Source: CBDFKB01 sp965248715 (lineage in GTDB: Bacteria; Pseudomonadota; Alphaproteobacteria; Rhizobiales; Rhizobiaceae). From it: a DNA stretch of 64,000 nucleotides. Positions 15,887-24,671 of the stretch are shown here, piece by piece. Positions within the stretch are counted from its first letter, which is position 1. The number at the start of each line of letters is the position of its first letter. The DNA lies in NCBI GenBank assembly GCA_965248715.1, contig CBDFKB010000008.1:1832782-1896781 (forward strand). The letters run 5' to 3'. A model generated the notes under the pieces. That model did no database searches, was not told where the DNA came from, and saw only the letters and a list, made by a program, of their open reading frames with translations. The position numbers and the translations under genes are program-made.

Positions 15887-16732
15887 ATGTCCGAAATTCT
15901 GTTTGCAAATGAATCTGCTGTCAGACTCTCAGTATTTCTGGGAGTGCTGGTGATCATGGCTGGCTGGGAGCTGGCGGCACCAAAACGTCGCCGTGAAATT
16001 CCGCGTCTCCTGCGTTGGACCAATAATCTCGCGCTGGTGGCGCTGGACACTATTCTTGTCCGCCTGCTCTTTCCGGTGCTGGCGGTTGGCTTGGCACTGA
16101 TGGCGCACGAACAGGGCTGGGGCTTTTTTAACCTTGTGGAAGCACCGGCGTGGATTGTATTCGTCATTTCCCTGCTACTACTCGATTTTGTAATTTATGT
16201 TCAGCATGTGATTTTCCATGCGATTCCGGTTTTGTGGCGACTTCATCGTGTTCACCATGCGGATCTGGAATTCGATGCTACGACAGGCCTGCGATTTCAC
16301 CCGGTTGAAATCATCATTTCTATGGGGATCAAACTGGGTGCAATTGTCTTACTGGGGCCCCCGGCGGTAGCGGTGCTTGTCTTTGAAGTGGTGTTAAATG
16401 CCAGCTCGCTATTTAATCACGGCAACGCGAAAATTCCCACCAAGCTCGAGCAAATACTACGCCTGGTCATCGTGACACCCGATATGCACCGGATACATCA
16501 CTCAATTCACCAAACCGAGACCGACAGCAATTTCGGATTTAATTTTCCTTGGTGGGATCGCCTGTTTGGCACCTATATTGCTAAACCCAAGGATGGCCAT
16601 GCCGATATGAAAATTGGTATCGAGCACTTTAGAACGCGCCGTGATCTGTGGCTTGACCGCATGCTGATCCAGCCCCTGCTCCGAACGACCAACGAGCCTG
16701 GTGCTGATCCAAACAGAGACCAAGCCCAGTGA
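15887..16732 (+). CDS. Sterol desaturase / fatty acid hydroxylase family membrane protein
   Basis: A 281-residue integral membrane di-iron protein. Four hydrophobic segments in the first 150 residues are followed by the histidine clusters HVIFH (about 106-110), HRVHH (about 119-123) and MHRIHHSIHQTETDSNFGFN (about 200-220), the ligands of the hydroxylase/desaturase site. LFNHGNAKIP supplies a further His. Members oxidise lipids such as sterols, carotenoids or ceramides; the substrate here is unknown. It is divergent from the ArsR-rhodanese gene with a shared control region, so it may be that regulator's target. Confidence 0.88.
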   Translation: MSEILFANESAVRLSVFLGVLVIMAGWELAAPKRRREIPRLLRWTNNLALVALDTILVRLLFPVLAVGLALMAHEQGWGFFNLVEAPAWIVFVISLLLLDFVIYVQHVIFHAIPVLWRLHRVHHADLEFDATTGLRFHPVEIIISMGIKLGAIVLLGPPAVAVLVFEVVLNASSLFNHGNAKIPTKLEQILRLVIVTPDMHRIHHSIHQTETDSNFGFNFPWWDRLFGTYIAKPKDGHADMKIGIEHFRTRRDLWLDRMLIQPLLRTTNEPGADPNRDQAQ

Positions 16733-16932
16733 TAGCGTTTCTGGTTCCGGCCCGGTTGCAGGTCTTGACGACCATCCGCGCGATGGTGTTCCGCAGTGCG
16801 AATTTCCTCGAATGATTCGGCCTTGAGAACTGGCGAGATTGGCTGTCGTGCCGGGCGGCGGCGACACTTAGGCGTTTAACGGCAGCGTTGGGAGCAAATT
16901 GCTCGGTCGAATTATTAAGGGGTAAAACTAGC

Positions 16933-17739
16933 ATGCTGACAGCTAGCTTTCCAATGTACAACATGCCCGAAATCTGGGACGCGCAATCGGCGTTTTGGAA
17001 AGGGATGGCAACCTATCTTGGGCGCGAGGGCATACCTGACGTACCCAAGGAGCTGGCCCATGGACATTCATTGACGAAATTGCTGGCAGATGAAAATATG
17101 CTCATTAGCCAGTGCTGTGGTTATGACGTCGTCTCGGGGCATCGGGAAACTTTGATCCCGGTCGCTACCCCGATATTCGATGTGTCGCAATGTTCGGGGC
17201 ATGAATATTCCAGCCTTATTGTTGTCGCTGAGGATAGTCCGTTTCACGATGTCCTTGAAATGAAAGGCTGTGCCGCAGCAGCCAATGGCCCGCAATCCCA
17301 TTCCGGCATGAGCGCGCTTCGTCATCTGGTCGCACCGAAAAACGTGGACGGTTCGTTTTTTGGTTCGGTGAAGTATAGTGGTGGTCATGCACAAAGCCTG
17401 AAGCTGATACAAAAGGGCCTTGCCGACGTGGCGGCGATTGACAGCGTGACATATGCGCTACTCGAGCGTTACCGCCCACAAGCCGTTACCGGTATACGGA
17501 TACTCGGCCGTACATTCTTTGCTCCAGCTCCACCCTATGTCACCCATGTCAGTCGCGGCAATGACATCGTACTTCGCATGAAAAACGCTTTGCTAAGGGC
17601 GTTTAGCGACCCGAACCTCGGTTCCTGCCGTAATGATCTTCTGCTCAAAGGGGTCAGTGATCTGGATCAGACGATTTACGAAAAGGTTTTGGATTTCGAA
17701 ACCTACGCAGCAAAACTTGGTTATCCGGAGCTGAAATAG
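16933..17739 (+). CDS. PhnD-like phosphate/phosphonate-type substrate-binding protein without signal peptide
   Basis: A 268-residue protein of the PhnD/SsuA periplasmic-binding fold: TASFPMYNMPEIWDAQSAFW at the start, SLIVVAEDSPFHDVLEMKGCAAAANGPQSHSGM (hinge and ligand loop), YSGGHAQSLKLIQKGLADVAAIDSVTYALL and FFAPAPPYVTHV. The ATG at 16933 has AAGGGG upstream. No signal peptide or lipobox is visible at this start or at the in-frame ATG at 16888. No ABC permease or ATPase is adjacent, so it may act as a cytoplasmic binding protein or sensor. Ligand unknown. Confidence 0.8.
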   Translation: MLTASFPMYNMPEIWDAQSAFWKGMATYLGREGIPDVPKELAHGHSLTKLLADENMLISQCCGYDVVSGHRETLIPVATPIFDVSQCSGHEYSSLIVVAEDSPFHDVLEMKGCAAAANGPQSHSGMSALRHLVAPKNVDGSFFGSVKYSGGHAQSLKLIQKGLADVAAIDSVTYALLERYRPQAVTGIRILGRTFFAPAPPYVTHVSRGNDIVLRMKNALLRAFSDPNLGSCRNDLLLKGVSDLDQTIYEKVLDFETYAAKLGYPELK

Positions 17740-17790
17740 TCCACAATTGCTCCGGTCGGAACGTATAGGTGGATTACCGGGGGTGCCCCC

Positions 17791-19470
17791 TTACCTGTCC
17801 CGATACCTGTTCGTGATCGGATAGCGGCGGTCACGGCCAAAATTCTTGCGGGTGATTTTAACCCCGGGCGCGGCCTGGCGGCGTTTATATTCGGCGATAT
17901 GCAATAGGTGCTGCACCCTGACTACGGTCTCTGCGTCATGGCCACGTGCGATAATGTCTTCGACCGCCATTTCCTGCTCTACCAGGCACTCCAAAATGTC
18001 ATCGAGCACCGGATAGGGAGGCAGAGCATCCTGGTCGGTCTGGTCCGGGCGCAATTCGGCCGACGGCGCCTTGTCGATGATATTTTTCGGGATCACCTGG
18101 CCGCCCGGCCCGAGCGCGCCTGGCGGCACATGGTGGTTGCGCCATTTAGCGAGGCGATAGACCTGCATCTTGTAGAGGTCTTTGATCGGGTTAAAGCCGC
18201 CATTCATATCGCCGTAAAGCGTTGCGTAGCCGACCGACATTTCGCTCTTGTTGCCGGTGGTCACCACCATCGAGCCGAACTTGTTTGAGACCGCCATCAA
18301 TATTGTGCCGCGGGCGCGCGACTGCAAATTTTCCTCGGTCACACCCTCATTGGTGCCGGCAAACAGTTCCCCAAGGGCATCGGAAAACGCTTCCACCGGG
18401 CCAGCAATCGGCACGGTGTCATAGCGGATACCGAGCGCGGCGGCGCATTTGGCGGCATCATCATGGCTCTGTTTGGAGGTATAATGATAGGGCATCATGA
18501 TCGAGCGCACCCGCTCTTCGCCGAGCGCGTCGACGCACATGGCAGCACATATCGCCGAATCGATGCCACCAGACAGCCCTAGCACCACATTGGCGAAACC
18601 GTTCTTGTCCACATAGTCGCGCAGACCCAACACACAGGCGCGCCAATCGGCTTCGTCCCGGTCGGGCAAATTGGCCTTCACCCCGTCCTCGCAGTGAAAT
18701 CCGTCCTTGCCGCGCCGCCACACCGTGGTAACTACGGCGTCCTCGAACAGGCTCATCTGTACCGCCAGGCTGTGGTCGGCATTGATGACGAAACTGCCAC
18801 CGTCAAATACCAGTTCGTCCTGGCCACCAAGCTGGTTGGCGTATGCCACCGGCAGCGCGCTCTCGATTATTTGTTTCAGCACCACCTGGTGACGCACTTC
18901 GGTCTTGTCGCGATAGTAGGGCGAGCCGTTCGGCACCAGCAAGATTTCTGCGCCGGCCTCAGCCAGGGTCTCGCCCACACCGAGATCGCCCCAAATATCC
19001 TCACAGATCGGAATGCCGAGCCTGACACCGCGAAAATCTACCGGACCCGGCATATCGCCTTGGTCAAACACCCGCTTTTCGTCGAACACGCCATAGTTGG
19101 GCAGATCGACCTTTTTGCGCCATCCGGTGATCTTGCCGCCGTCAATCACCGCCACCGCGTTAAAAAGGCCGGCTTTATCGCGATAGGGAGAACCGATCAC
19201 CATGCCCGGCCCACCATCGGCGGTTTCTACTGCAAGTTCGGTTATCGCAGCCATGCAATCATCGACAAAGGCCGGTTTCAGCACCAAATCCTCCGGCGGA
19301 TAGCCGGCGATAAACAATTCGGTAAACAATATAAGATCGGCTTTTTGCCGCGCAGCGTCAGCCCGGGCGTGGCGCACAAGCGCCATGTTGCCAGCGATGT
19401 CGCCGACGCTTGGGTTTAGTTGCGCGATCGCTATACGCATTGTGTCAGTTGGCTTCGGCATGGCGCTCAT
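17791..19470 (-). CDS. nadE: Glutamine-dependent NAD+ synthetase
   Basis: A 559-residue two-domain enzyme that amidates nicotinic acid adenine dinucleotide to NAD+ using ammonia from glutamine. The N-terminal nitrilase domain (about 11-260) has the catalytic triad regions LFTELFIAGYPPEDL (Glu), RKVDLPNYGVFDEKR (Lys) and GIPICEDIWGD (Cys). The C-terminal synthetase domain has the ATP PP-loop LGLSGGIDSAICA and GNKSEMSVGYATLYGDMNGG. Three in-frame ATGs are possible at the start, the third (19440) opening directly on MRIAIAQLNP; none has a strong ribosome site. A decayed copy of its 3' end lies at 14963-15021. Confidence 0.95.
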   Translation of the reverse strand: MSAMPKPTDTMRIAIAQLNPSVGDIAGNMALVRHARADAARQKADLILFTELFIAGYPPEDLVLKPAFVDDCMAAITELAVETADGGPGMVIGSPYRDKAGLFNAVAVIDGGKITGWRKKVDLPNYGVFDEKRVFDQGDMPGPVDFRGVRLGIPICEDIWGDLGVGETLAEAGAEILLVPNGSPYYRDKTEVRHQVVLKQIIESALPVAYANQLGGQDELVFDGGSFVINADHSLAVQMSLFEDAVVTTVWRRGKDGFHCEDGVKANLPDRDEADWRACVLGLRDYVDKNGFANVVLGLSGGIDSAICAAMCVDALGEERVRSIMMPYHYTSKQSHDDAAKCAAALGIRYDTVPIAGPVEAFSDALGELFAGTNEGVTEENLQSRARGTILMAVSNKFGSMVVTTGNKSEMSVGYATLYGDMNGGFNPIKDLYKMQVYRLAKWRNHHVPPGALGPGGQVIPKNIIDKAPSAELRPDQTDQDALPPYPVLDDILECLVEQEMAVEDIIARGHDAETVVRVQHLLHIAEYKRRQAAPGVKITRKNFGRDRRYPITNRYRDR

Positions 19471-19570
19471 TATTGTATTTGACAGGCAGCTTCGAAATGC
19501 CCTTGGCGGCAGGTCCCGTCAACCGGCAAGGTAAGGAAAGCGTCGACACGGTGCATAGCTTGTCGCGGCT

Positions 19571-20218
19571 TTATGTAGGAAAAAGCCCGCTTTGGGCCAA
19601 CCCATCGAGCATGAATTGCACCGCCAGCCCGGCCAACACCACGCCAAACACCCGCGCGATCACCTGAACACCGATGCGCCCCAGCAGCCTTTGTATCTGG
19701 GAGGCCAGCAACATGAAGATCAACGTCGCCCCAAGAACTGCAAATATTGCGCCGATTACCAAGGCGATCTCAGTAGGATCGCCACTGGCATCCGCCATCA
19801 GCAGCACGATGGCGCCCATGGCACCTGGACCGGCGATCAACGGTGTCGCCAATGGAAAAGTGGAAATGTCGGACTTTTGGATCGCTTCCTTGTTTTCATC
19901 CTTGGTGGTGCTTGAGGCGCCGGATGGTCGCGCGAACACCAAATCGATCGCGATCAGCAGCAATAAGACCCCACCGCCAATCCTGAGTGCTGCCAACGAA
20001 ATGCCGAACAATTGCAGCATCGCTTCGCCGAACACTGCGAAAATCAGCATGATCACCAAGGCAATCGTCGTGCCTTTGAGTGCGCAGGAGGTGCGCTCAC
20101 GCGGGGTTAGATCGCCGGTCAGGGTAGCAAATACGATCGCCACATCCAACGGGCCGATGGTGGCAAATAGCGTAGCAAACGCAACCAGCGCGGTTTCCGC
20201 CAACAACAATTCCAGCAA
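19571..20218 (-). CDS. MarC-family integral membrane protein
   Basis: A 215-residue, six-helix membrane protein: FATLFATIGPLDVAIVFATLTGDLTPRER, then GGGVLLLLIAIDLVFA, a charged cytoplasmic loop (SSTTKDENKEAIQKSD), FPLATPLIAGPGAMGAIVLL and IQRLLGRIGVQVIARVFGVVLAGLAVQFMLDGL. The repeated G-P-based re-entrant segments are typical of the MarC/NAAT family. Transport function is unproven for most members. It starts 42 bases after mgtE on the same strand. Confidence 0.88.
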   Translation of the reverse strand: MLELLLAETALVAFATLFATIGPLDVAIVFATLTGDLTPRERTSCALKGTTIALVIMLIFAVFGEAMLQLFGISLAALRIGGGVLLLLIAIDLVFARPSGASSTTKDENKEAIQKSDISTFPLATPLIAGPGAMGAIVLLMADASGDPTEIALVIGAIFAVLGATLIFMLLASQIQRLLGRIGVQVIARVFGVVLAGLAVQFMLDGLAQSGLFPT

Positions 20219-20260
20219 TTTCCTGCTCCCCTACGTCTTTGAAGACGGCTCCAGCGAATT

Positions 20261-21688
20261 CTAAATCAACCCGAACCACCAGGCTGCCATGCCCAAAAAT
20301 GCGAAAAAACCAACCACATCAGTGACCGTGGTGACAAACACGGTGGAGGCGATCGCCGGGTCGGCCCCGAACCGGCTAAGCGCGATCGGTATGGTGAACC
20401 CTGCTGCCGCAGCAAAGAACATATTGACGATCATGGCAGCGGCGATAATCGCGCCAAGCTCGATCTGTGCGAACCAAATGATTGTCACGATACCGGTGAT
20501 CAGCGCAAACGACAGCCCGTTTAGTAAGCCTACCGCCATTTCGCGCCTGGCGATGCGCAAGGTGTTGTAGGCGTCAATCTCACGGGTTGCCAGTGCCCGA
20601 ACGGTCACGGTCATGGTTTGTGTGCCGGCATTGCCGCCCATCGAGGCGACAATCGGCATTAGAATTGCCAGCGCCACCATTTGCTCGATGGTGGCATCGA
20701 ACAAGCCGATCACTGCCGACGCCATCACCGCCGTACCAAGGTTGACCAATAGCCAGACAAAGCGCGAGCGGGCTGCTTCCATTACGCTGTCGGACAATTC
20801 CTCGTCGCCGACACCGCCCATGCGTTTGATATCCTCATCAGCCTCTTGATGGATCACATCGACCACGTCATCAATGGTCAAGACACCTACCAAGCGCCCG
20901 CTTTCATCGATCACGGCGGCCGACACTAGGTCATAACGCTCAAATACCATGGCCGCATCTTCCTGGTCGGTCTCGGCGGTAATCGGGGCTACCGTGTCCT
21001 GCATAAGGTCGCGAATTTTTATCTCGCGCCTTGTGCGCAATATCCTATCCAGTGCCACGGTGCCGATCAGTTCGAACGACGGCTCGACTACGAAGATCTC
21101 CAAAAAACGGACCGGTAAGTCACGCGCGTCACGCATATAGTCGATGGTCTGGCCAACGGTCCAATATGGCGGCACCGCGATGAATTCGGTTTGCATCCGC
21201 CGCCCGGCGGTTTCTTCCGGATATTCCAGTGCGCGGCGCAGGCGAATGCGCTCAAGAAACGGCAATTGTTCGAGGATTTCATTGCGGTCGGCGGTTTCCA
21301 AATCTTCGAGGATGAACACCGCGTCATCGGAATCGAGTTCCTGGACCGCAAGTGCTACCGCCTGGTTGGGCAAACCTTCGACAATCTCGAGACGGATCGC
21401 CTCATCAACCTCAGTAAGCGCGGCGAAATCGAATTGATCGCCGGCAAGGCGCACGATCTGCGAACGCTGATCTCTGGCGACCGCTTCCAACAGATCGCCT
21501 AACTCGGATTCGTGCATCGGGCCGATCAGCGCCAGCAATTCTTCGCCGTCATCGGCTTCTAGCGCGACCGCCACCGCATCGATGAATTGCTGGCGTACGG
21601 CGCCCTCGGCGTCATAAAACACGTTCTCGAGCGCCGCCTCGTAGGTTTCTTCGATGATTTCGCTGTCCGCTTGCATCGAGATTGCCAT
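20261..21688 (-). CDS. mgtE: Magnesium transporter MgtE
   Basis: A 475-residue Mg2+ channel/transporter of the inner membrane. The superhelical N domain (about 20-150: LLALIGPMHESELGDLLEAV, LEDLETADRNEILEQLP) is followed by paired CBS domains (about 155-280) that sense cytoplasmic Mg2+, and five transmembrane helices. These contain MPIVASMGGNAGTQTMTVTVRALA and the GFTIPIALSRFGADPAIASTVFVTT ion pathway. The frame is open 34 codons further upstream, but homology starts about MAISMQADSEI, so 21688 is preferred; the ribosome site there is weak. No Mg2+ riboswitch is visible upstream, where palindrome P copy B lies instead. Confidence 0.92.
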   Translation of the reverse strand: MAISMQADSEIIEETYEAALENVFYDAEGAVRQQFIDAVAVALEADDGEELLALIGPMHESELGDLLEAVARDQRSQIVRLAGDQFDFAALTEVDEAIRLEIVEGLPNQAVALAVQELDSDDAVFILEDLETADRNEILEQLPFLERIRLRRALEYPEETAGRRMQTEFIAVPPYWTVGQTIDYMRDARDLPVRFLEIFVVEPSFELIGTVALDRILRTRREIKIRDLMQDTVAPITAETDQEDAAMVFERYDLVSAAVIDESGRLVGVLTIDDVVDVIHQEADEDIKRMGGVGDEELSDSVMEAARSRFVWLLVNLGTAVMASAVIGLFDATIEQMVALAILMPIVASMGGNAGTQTMTVTVRALATREIDAYNTLRIARREMAVGLLNGLSFALITGIVTIIWFAQIELGAIIAAAMIVNMFFAAAAGFTIPIALSRFGADPAIASTVFVTTVTDVVGFFAFLGMAAWWFGLI

Positions 21689-21819
21689 GTCCGGTTGACT
21701 GGCGCGAACCGCCGATTCGCGCCTTTCAGGGACGCTAGAGCCGTTTGCGATCAAATGAAACCATTGCGAGGGTTGGCGACTAGAGCACATTTCGCGAAAA
21801 CTGAATCGCTCAACGTGCT

Positions 21820-21888
21820 CTATCTGTTTGTTTTGGCGCGTATTCTTATCCGAAAACCGCTACCCACTTTTCGGGAATACGCTCTAGA
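21820..21888. repeat. Palindromic repeat family P, copy B
   Basis: Nearly identical to copy D (62009-62076) read in reverse: CTATCTGTTTGTTTTG, then CGCGTATTC...GAATACGCTCTAGA flanking the loop AAACCGCTACCCACTTTT. A second short palindrome precedes it (TAGAGCAC at 21781-21788 with GTGCTCTA at 21815-21822). Located upstream of mgtE. Confidence 0.88.
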
Positions 21889-21983
21889 CCCATCGACCGG
21901 CCGCACCTGGTACCGGCGAAGAAAACACTTGGCAGTAAACCGAAAATCCGATTTGCTGGACGAGTTCACGAATTCCGGCGGAA

Positions 21984-23144
21984 ATGGCAATGAACAACCA
22001 ACAACGCATGGACCGATTTCCAATGATTGAGGATCTGGCGCGACGCGCGGCTAAGCGCGTACCCCGGTTTGCCCATGCCTATCTGGAAGGCGGCACCGGC
22101 GAGGAGACCTGCCTTTCGCGCAACCGCGAGGCGTTTTCAAAACTGGAATTGGTGCCGCGCTACATGGCCGGCCCGTTTACCCCCGATCTAACAACACGCT
22201 TGCTTGGCCGCGAATATGCCCTGCCGTTTGGCATCGCGCCGGTCGGTCTGTCCAGCGTCATGTGGCCGGGTATGGAACTGGCGTTGGCTGCCGCCGCCAA
22301 ACGGGCCAACATTCCTTATGCGCTGTCGAGCGTTGCCGCCGAATCCATTGAGGCAATAGCGACAACGGCACCGGACCATGCCTGGTTCCAACTCTATCCG
22401 CCCAAGGATTTAGCGCTCCGCGATGATCTGATCCGCCGCGCCCATGACGCCGGCAATTCGGCCCTGCTGGTTACCGCTGACGTGCCGACACTGTCGCGGC
22501 GCGAAAAGATGCGGCGATCCGGCTTGCAAGTGCCGCCGCGCATCACCCTTGGTTTTCTGGCTGAAATTTTAACCTGCCCAGCTTGGACATTTGGCACCCT
22601 AAAGCGCGGCCGACCCCGGTTCCTCACCCTGGAAAAATACGCCACCACCGCTGAGCTTGCCGATATTGCCGCCTTCGTTGGCCAACAATTATCAAACGTG
22701 CTCGATTGGGAATATCTACGCCAAATCCGCTCCCAATGGGATCGGCCACTGATCCTCAAAGGCCTGCTGCACGCTAACGACGTTAAACGTGCGTTCGACG
22801 AGGGTTGCGACGCTGTGGTGATTTCCAACCATGGCGGGCGGCAACTCGACGCGGCTCCCTCGCCGGTCGCCGTGCTGCCTGAAATACGCAACACTGTTGG
22901 GCCGCAGGCCTGTCTCATTCTTGACAGCGGCTTTCGCTCAGGCCTCGATATTGTCAAGGCACTGGCGGCAGGCGCTGATTTTGTTTTGCTCGGCCGCGCC
23001 TTCTTGTATGGCGTGGCCGCGCTTGGCGATGACGGCGGCGATCACACGGTGGCGATCCTCAAGGAAGAGATCACCAATGTTTTGGGCCAAATCGGCGTCA
23101 AAAGCGTTTGCAAGCTGAACGCTAACATCATCCAGGCTAGATAG
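21984..23144 (+). CDS. FMN-dependent alpha-hydroxy acid dehydrogenase (L-lactate dehydrogenase LldD-like)
   Basis: A 386-residue TIM-barrel flavoprotein that oxidises L-2-hydroxy acids to 2-oxo acids and feeds electrons to the respiratory chain or O2. Landmarks: YLEGGTGEETCLSRNREAF (substrate end), PFGIAPVGLSSVMWPGME (FMN), FQLYPPKD, LLVTADVPTLSRREKMRR, LILKGLLHANDVKRA (Lys), and the catalytic His/Arg motif ISNHGGRQLDAAPSPVAVLPEI. DSGFRSGLDIVKALAAGADFVLLGRAFLYG completes the phosphate site. Lactate, glycolate or mandelate-like acids are all possible. A c-type cytochrome gene lies convergent to it. Confidence 0.9.
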   Translation: MAMNNQQRMDRFPMIEDLARRAAKRVPRFAHAYLEGGTGEETCLSRNREAFSKLELVPRYMAGPFTPDLTTRLLGREYALPFGIAPVGLSSVMWPGMELALAAAAKRANIPYALSSVAAESIEAIATTAPDHAWFQLYPPKDLALRDDLIRRAHDAGNSALLVTADVPTLSRREKMRRSGLQVPPRITLGFLAEILTCPAWTFGTLKRGRPRFLTLEKYATTAELADIAAFVGQQLSNVLDWEYLRQIRSQWDRPLILKGLLHANDVKRAFDEGCDAVVISNHGGRQLDAAPSPVAVLPEIRNTVGPQACLILDSGFRSGLDIVKALAAGADFVLLGRAFLYGVAALGDDGGDHTVAILKEEITNVLGQIGVKSVCKLNANIIQAR

Positions 23145-23178
23145 TCTGGTCGCAAACCTTGTGACGCGATCGCAGTTG

Positions 23179-23664
23179 CTATTTCTTCTTGGCGCGGAAT
23201 GCCTCATGACAGTTGGTGCAGGCTTTACCAACCGCTCCAACCCCGGCGCGCAGCGCTGCCAAATCTGTGCCGGCGTTGGCGGCCAGTGATGCGGTAGCCG
23301 CAGCAAATGCTTTGCCAAGTTCAGCCACCTTGGGATAGGTGGTCCAAATTTCCAAACGCGCTCTACTAACCCCAGGCATCGCGACATTATCGCTGCCCTG
23401 TGGCCACAGACCCTTCTGGTTCAGCCTCGATAGGGCAGCAAGGTCGTTTGCCACTGCGGTGGCGTTTGCAGCATCATATTCAACCGAACCCTTGGCCATC
23501 GCACCCAACTGTCCAAGATTGAACGTGCGCAATACCATCAGCGCCTGGCGCGCCTTAACCGCCTGTTCGAAGCCAGCGGCATGGCTGTCGGCAAAAGCTG
23601 TCGGCGCACACAAGCCGACCGACAAGACGACAACAATAGCAAATGGGTTCAATTTTTTCATCAT
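23179..23664 (-). CDS. Cytochrome c'/c556-type periplasmic cytochrome
   Basis: A 161-residue secreted haem protein. Signal peptide MKKLNPFAIVVVLSVGLCAPTAFADS (cleavage after AFA) is followed by a four-helix region with FEQAVKARQALMVLRTFNLGQLGAMAKG; the single haem site CTNCHEAFRAKKK is at the C-terminus, as in class II cytochromes. The ATG at 23664 has GGAG 5 bases upstream; the open frame continues 26 codons upstream without homology. Class II cytochromes carry electrons or bind NO; the role here is not known. Confidence 0.9.
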   Translation of the reverse strand: MMKKLNPFAIVVVLSVGLCAPTAFADSHAAGFEQAVKARQALMVLRTFNLGQLGAMAKGSVEYDAANATAVANDLAALSRLNQKGLWPQGSDNVAMPGVSRARLEIWTTYPKVAELGKAFAAATASLAANAGTDLAALRAGVGAVGKACTNCHEAFRAKKK

Positions 23665-23804
23665 CACTGCTCCGTTCTGGTTCGAAATAACATGGCCGAT
23701 GTCAGTCACGTGCGTGATAGTTGATAACCATTCGATACCCATTTGCCAGTAACGTACAGGTGAAATAGCGGCCCAGTATGTTCACGATCCGTGACCGATG
23801 CCCG

Positions 23805-24671
23805 CTACCGAGGGCTTTGCTTGCCCACCAAGGCTTGGGCAAACGCGGCCGCCTCAACCAATTTATCCGGGACAATGCCGGTCACAAACCCTTGTTTTAC
23901 CAACAGATCGGCCACCGCCAGGGTATCTACATTACCGCTCGCACCAGGCGCATAAGGACAACCGCCAAGCCCACCAAGTGCAGCATCAAAGGTGCGTATG
24001 CCTTTTTGCAGGCTGGCTAAAATATTGTCCAGCGCCCTGCCCTGGGTATCGTGAAAATGTCCGGCCAAACGCTCGGCCGGCAGCACTTCAAGCACCACAT
24101 CGATGAGCCCGATGACCATTTCAGGGGTTGCATGGCCAATGGTGTCGCCGAGCGAAACCTCGTAGCAACCCATTCGATCGAGCGCTAATGCCACCCGGGC
24201 GACCGCGCGCGGCATCACTTTACCCTCATACGGGCAATCGGTGATGCAAGAGACATAACCACGCACCGGTACGCCAGCAACTGCCGCACCAGCCATCACC
24301 GGAGCGAACCTTTCCAAGCTTTCATCGATGGAACAATTGATGTTTTTTTGGCTGAATGCCTCCGACGCGCTAGCAAAAACCGCGACCTCGTCGGCGCCTG
24401 CTGCAAGCGCCCGCTGAAGCCCTTTCAGATTCGGCGTCAGTGCCGCATAGGTGACGCCGGGTTTACGGACAATGCCGGCCATCACATCGGCCGCGTCGGC
24501 CATTTGCGGGACCCATTTCGGTGAGACAAAACTGGTGACCTCGATTTTATCGAAGCCACACTCGGACATCATGTTTACCAGACGGATTTTGTCAGCCGTG
24601 GCGACGAATTGCTGTTCGTTCTGCAAGCCATCGCGGGCGGCGACTTCAAATATCTGGACCCGGTCAGTCAT
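23805..24671 (-). CDS. Hydroxymethylglutaryl-CoA lyase
   Basis: A 288-residue TIM-barrel lyase that cleaves HMG-CoA to acetyl-CoA and acetoacetate, the last step of leucine breakdown. VQIFEVAARDGLQNEQ has the metal-binding Asp and catalytic Arg, GHFHDTQGRALDNILASLQKG has the metal-binding His pair, and the active-site loop LGGLGGCPYAPGASGNVDTLA contains the signature Cys. Its start overlaps the end of the MCC alpha-subunit gene by 8 bases, placing it last in the leucine/isovalerate operon. Confidence 0.93.
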   Translation of the reverse strand: MTDRVQIFEVAARDGLQNEQQFVATADKIRLVNMMSECGFDKIEVTSFVSPKWVPQMADAADVMAGIVRKPGVTYAALTPNLKGLQRALAAGADEVAVFASASEAFSQKNINCSIDESLERFAPVMAGAAVAGVPVRGYVSCITDCPYEGKVMPRAVARVALALDRMGCYEVSLGDTIGHATPEMVIGLIDVVLEVLPAERLAGHFHDTQGRALDNILASLQKGIRTFDAALGGLGGCPYAPGASGNVDTLAVADLLVKQGFVTGIVPDKLVEAAAFAQALVGKQSPR

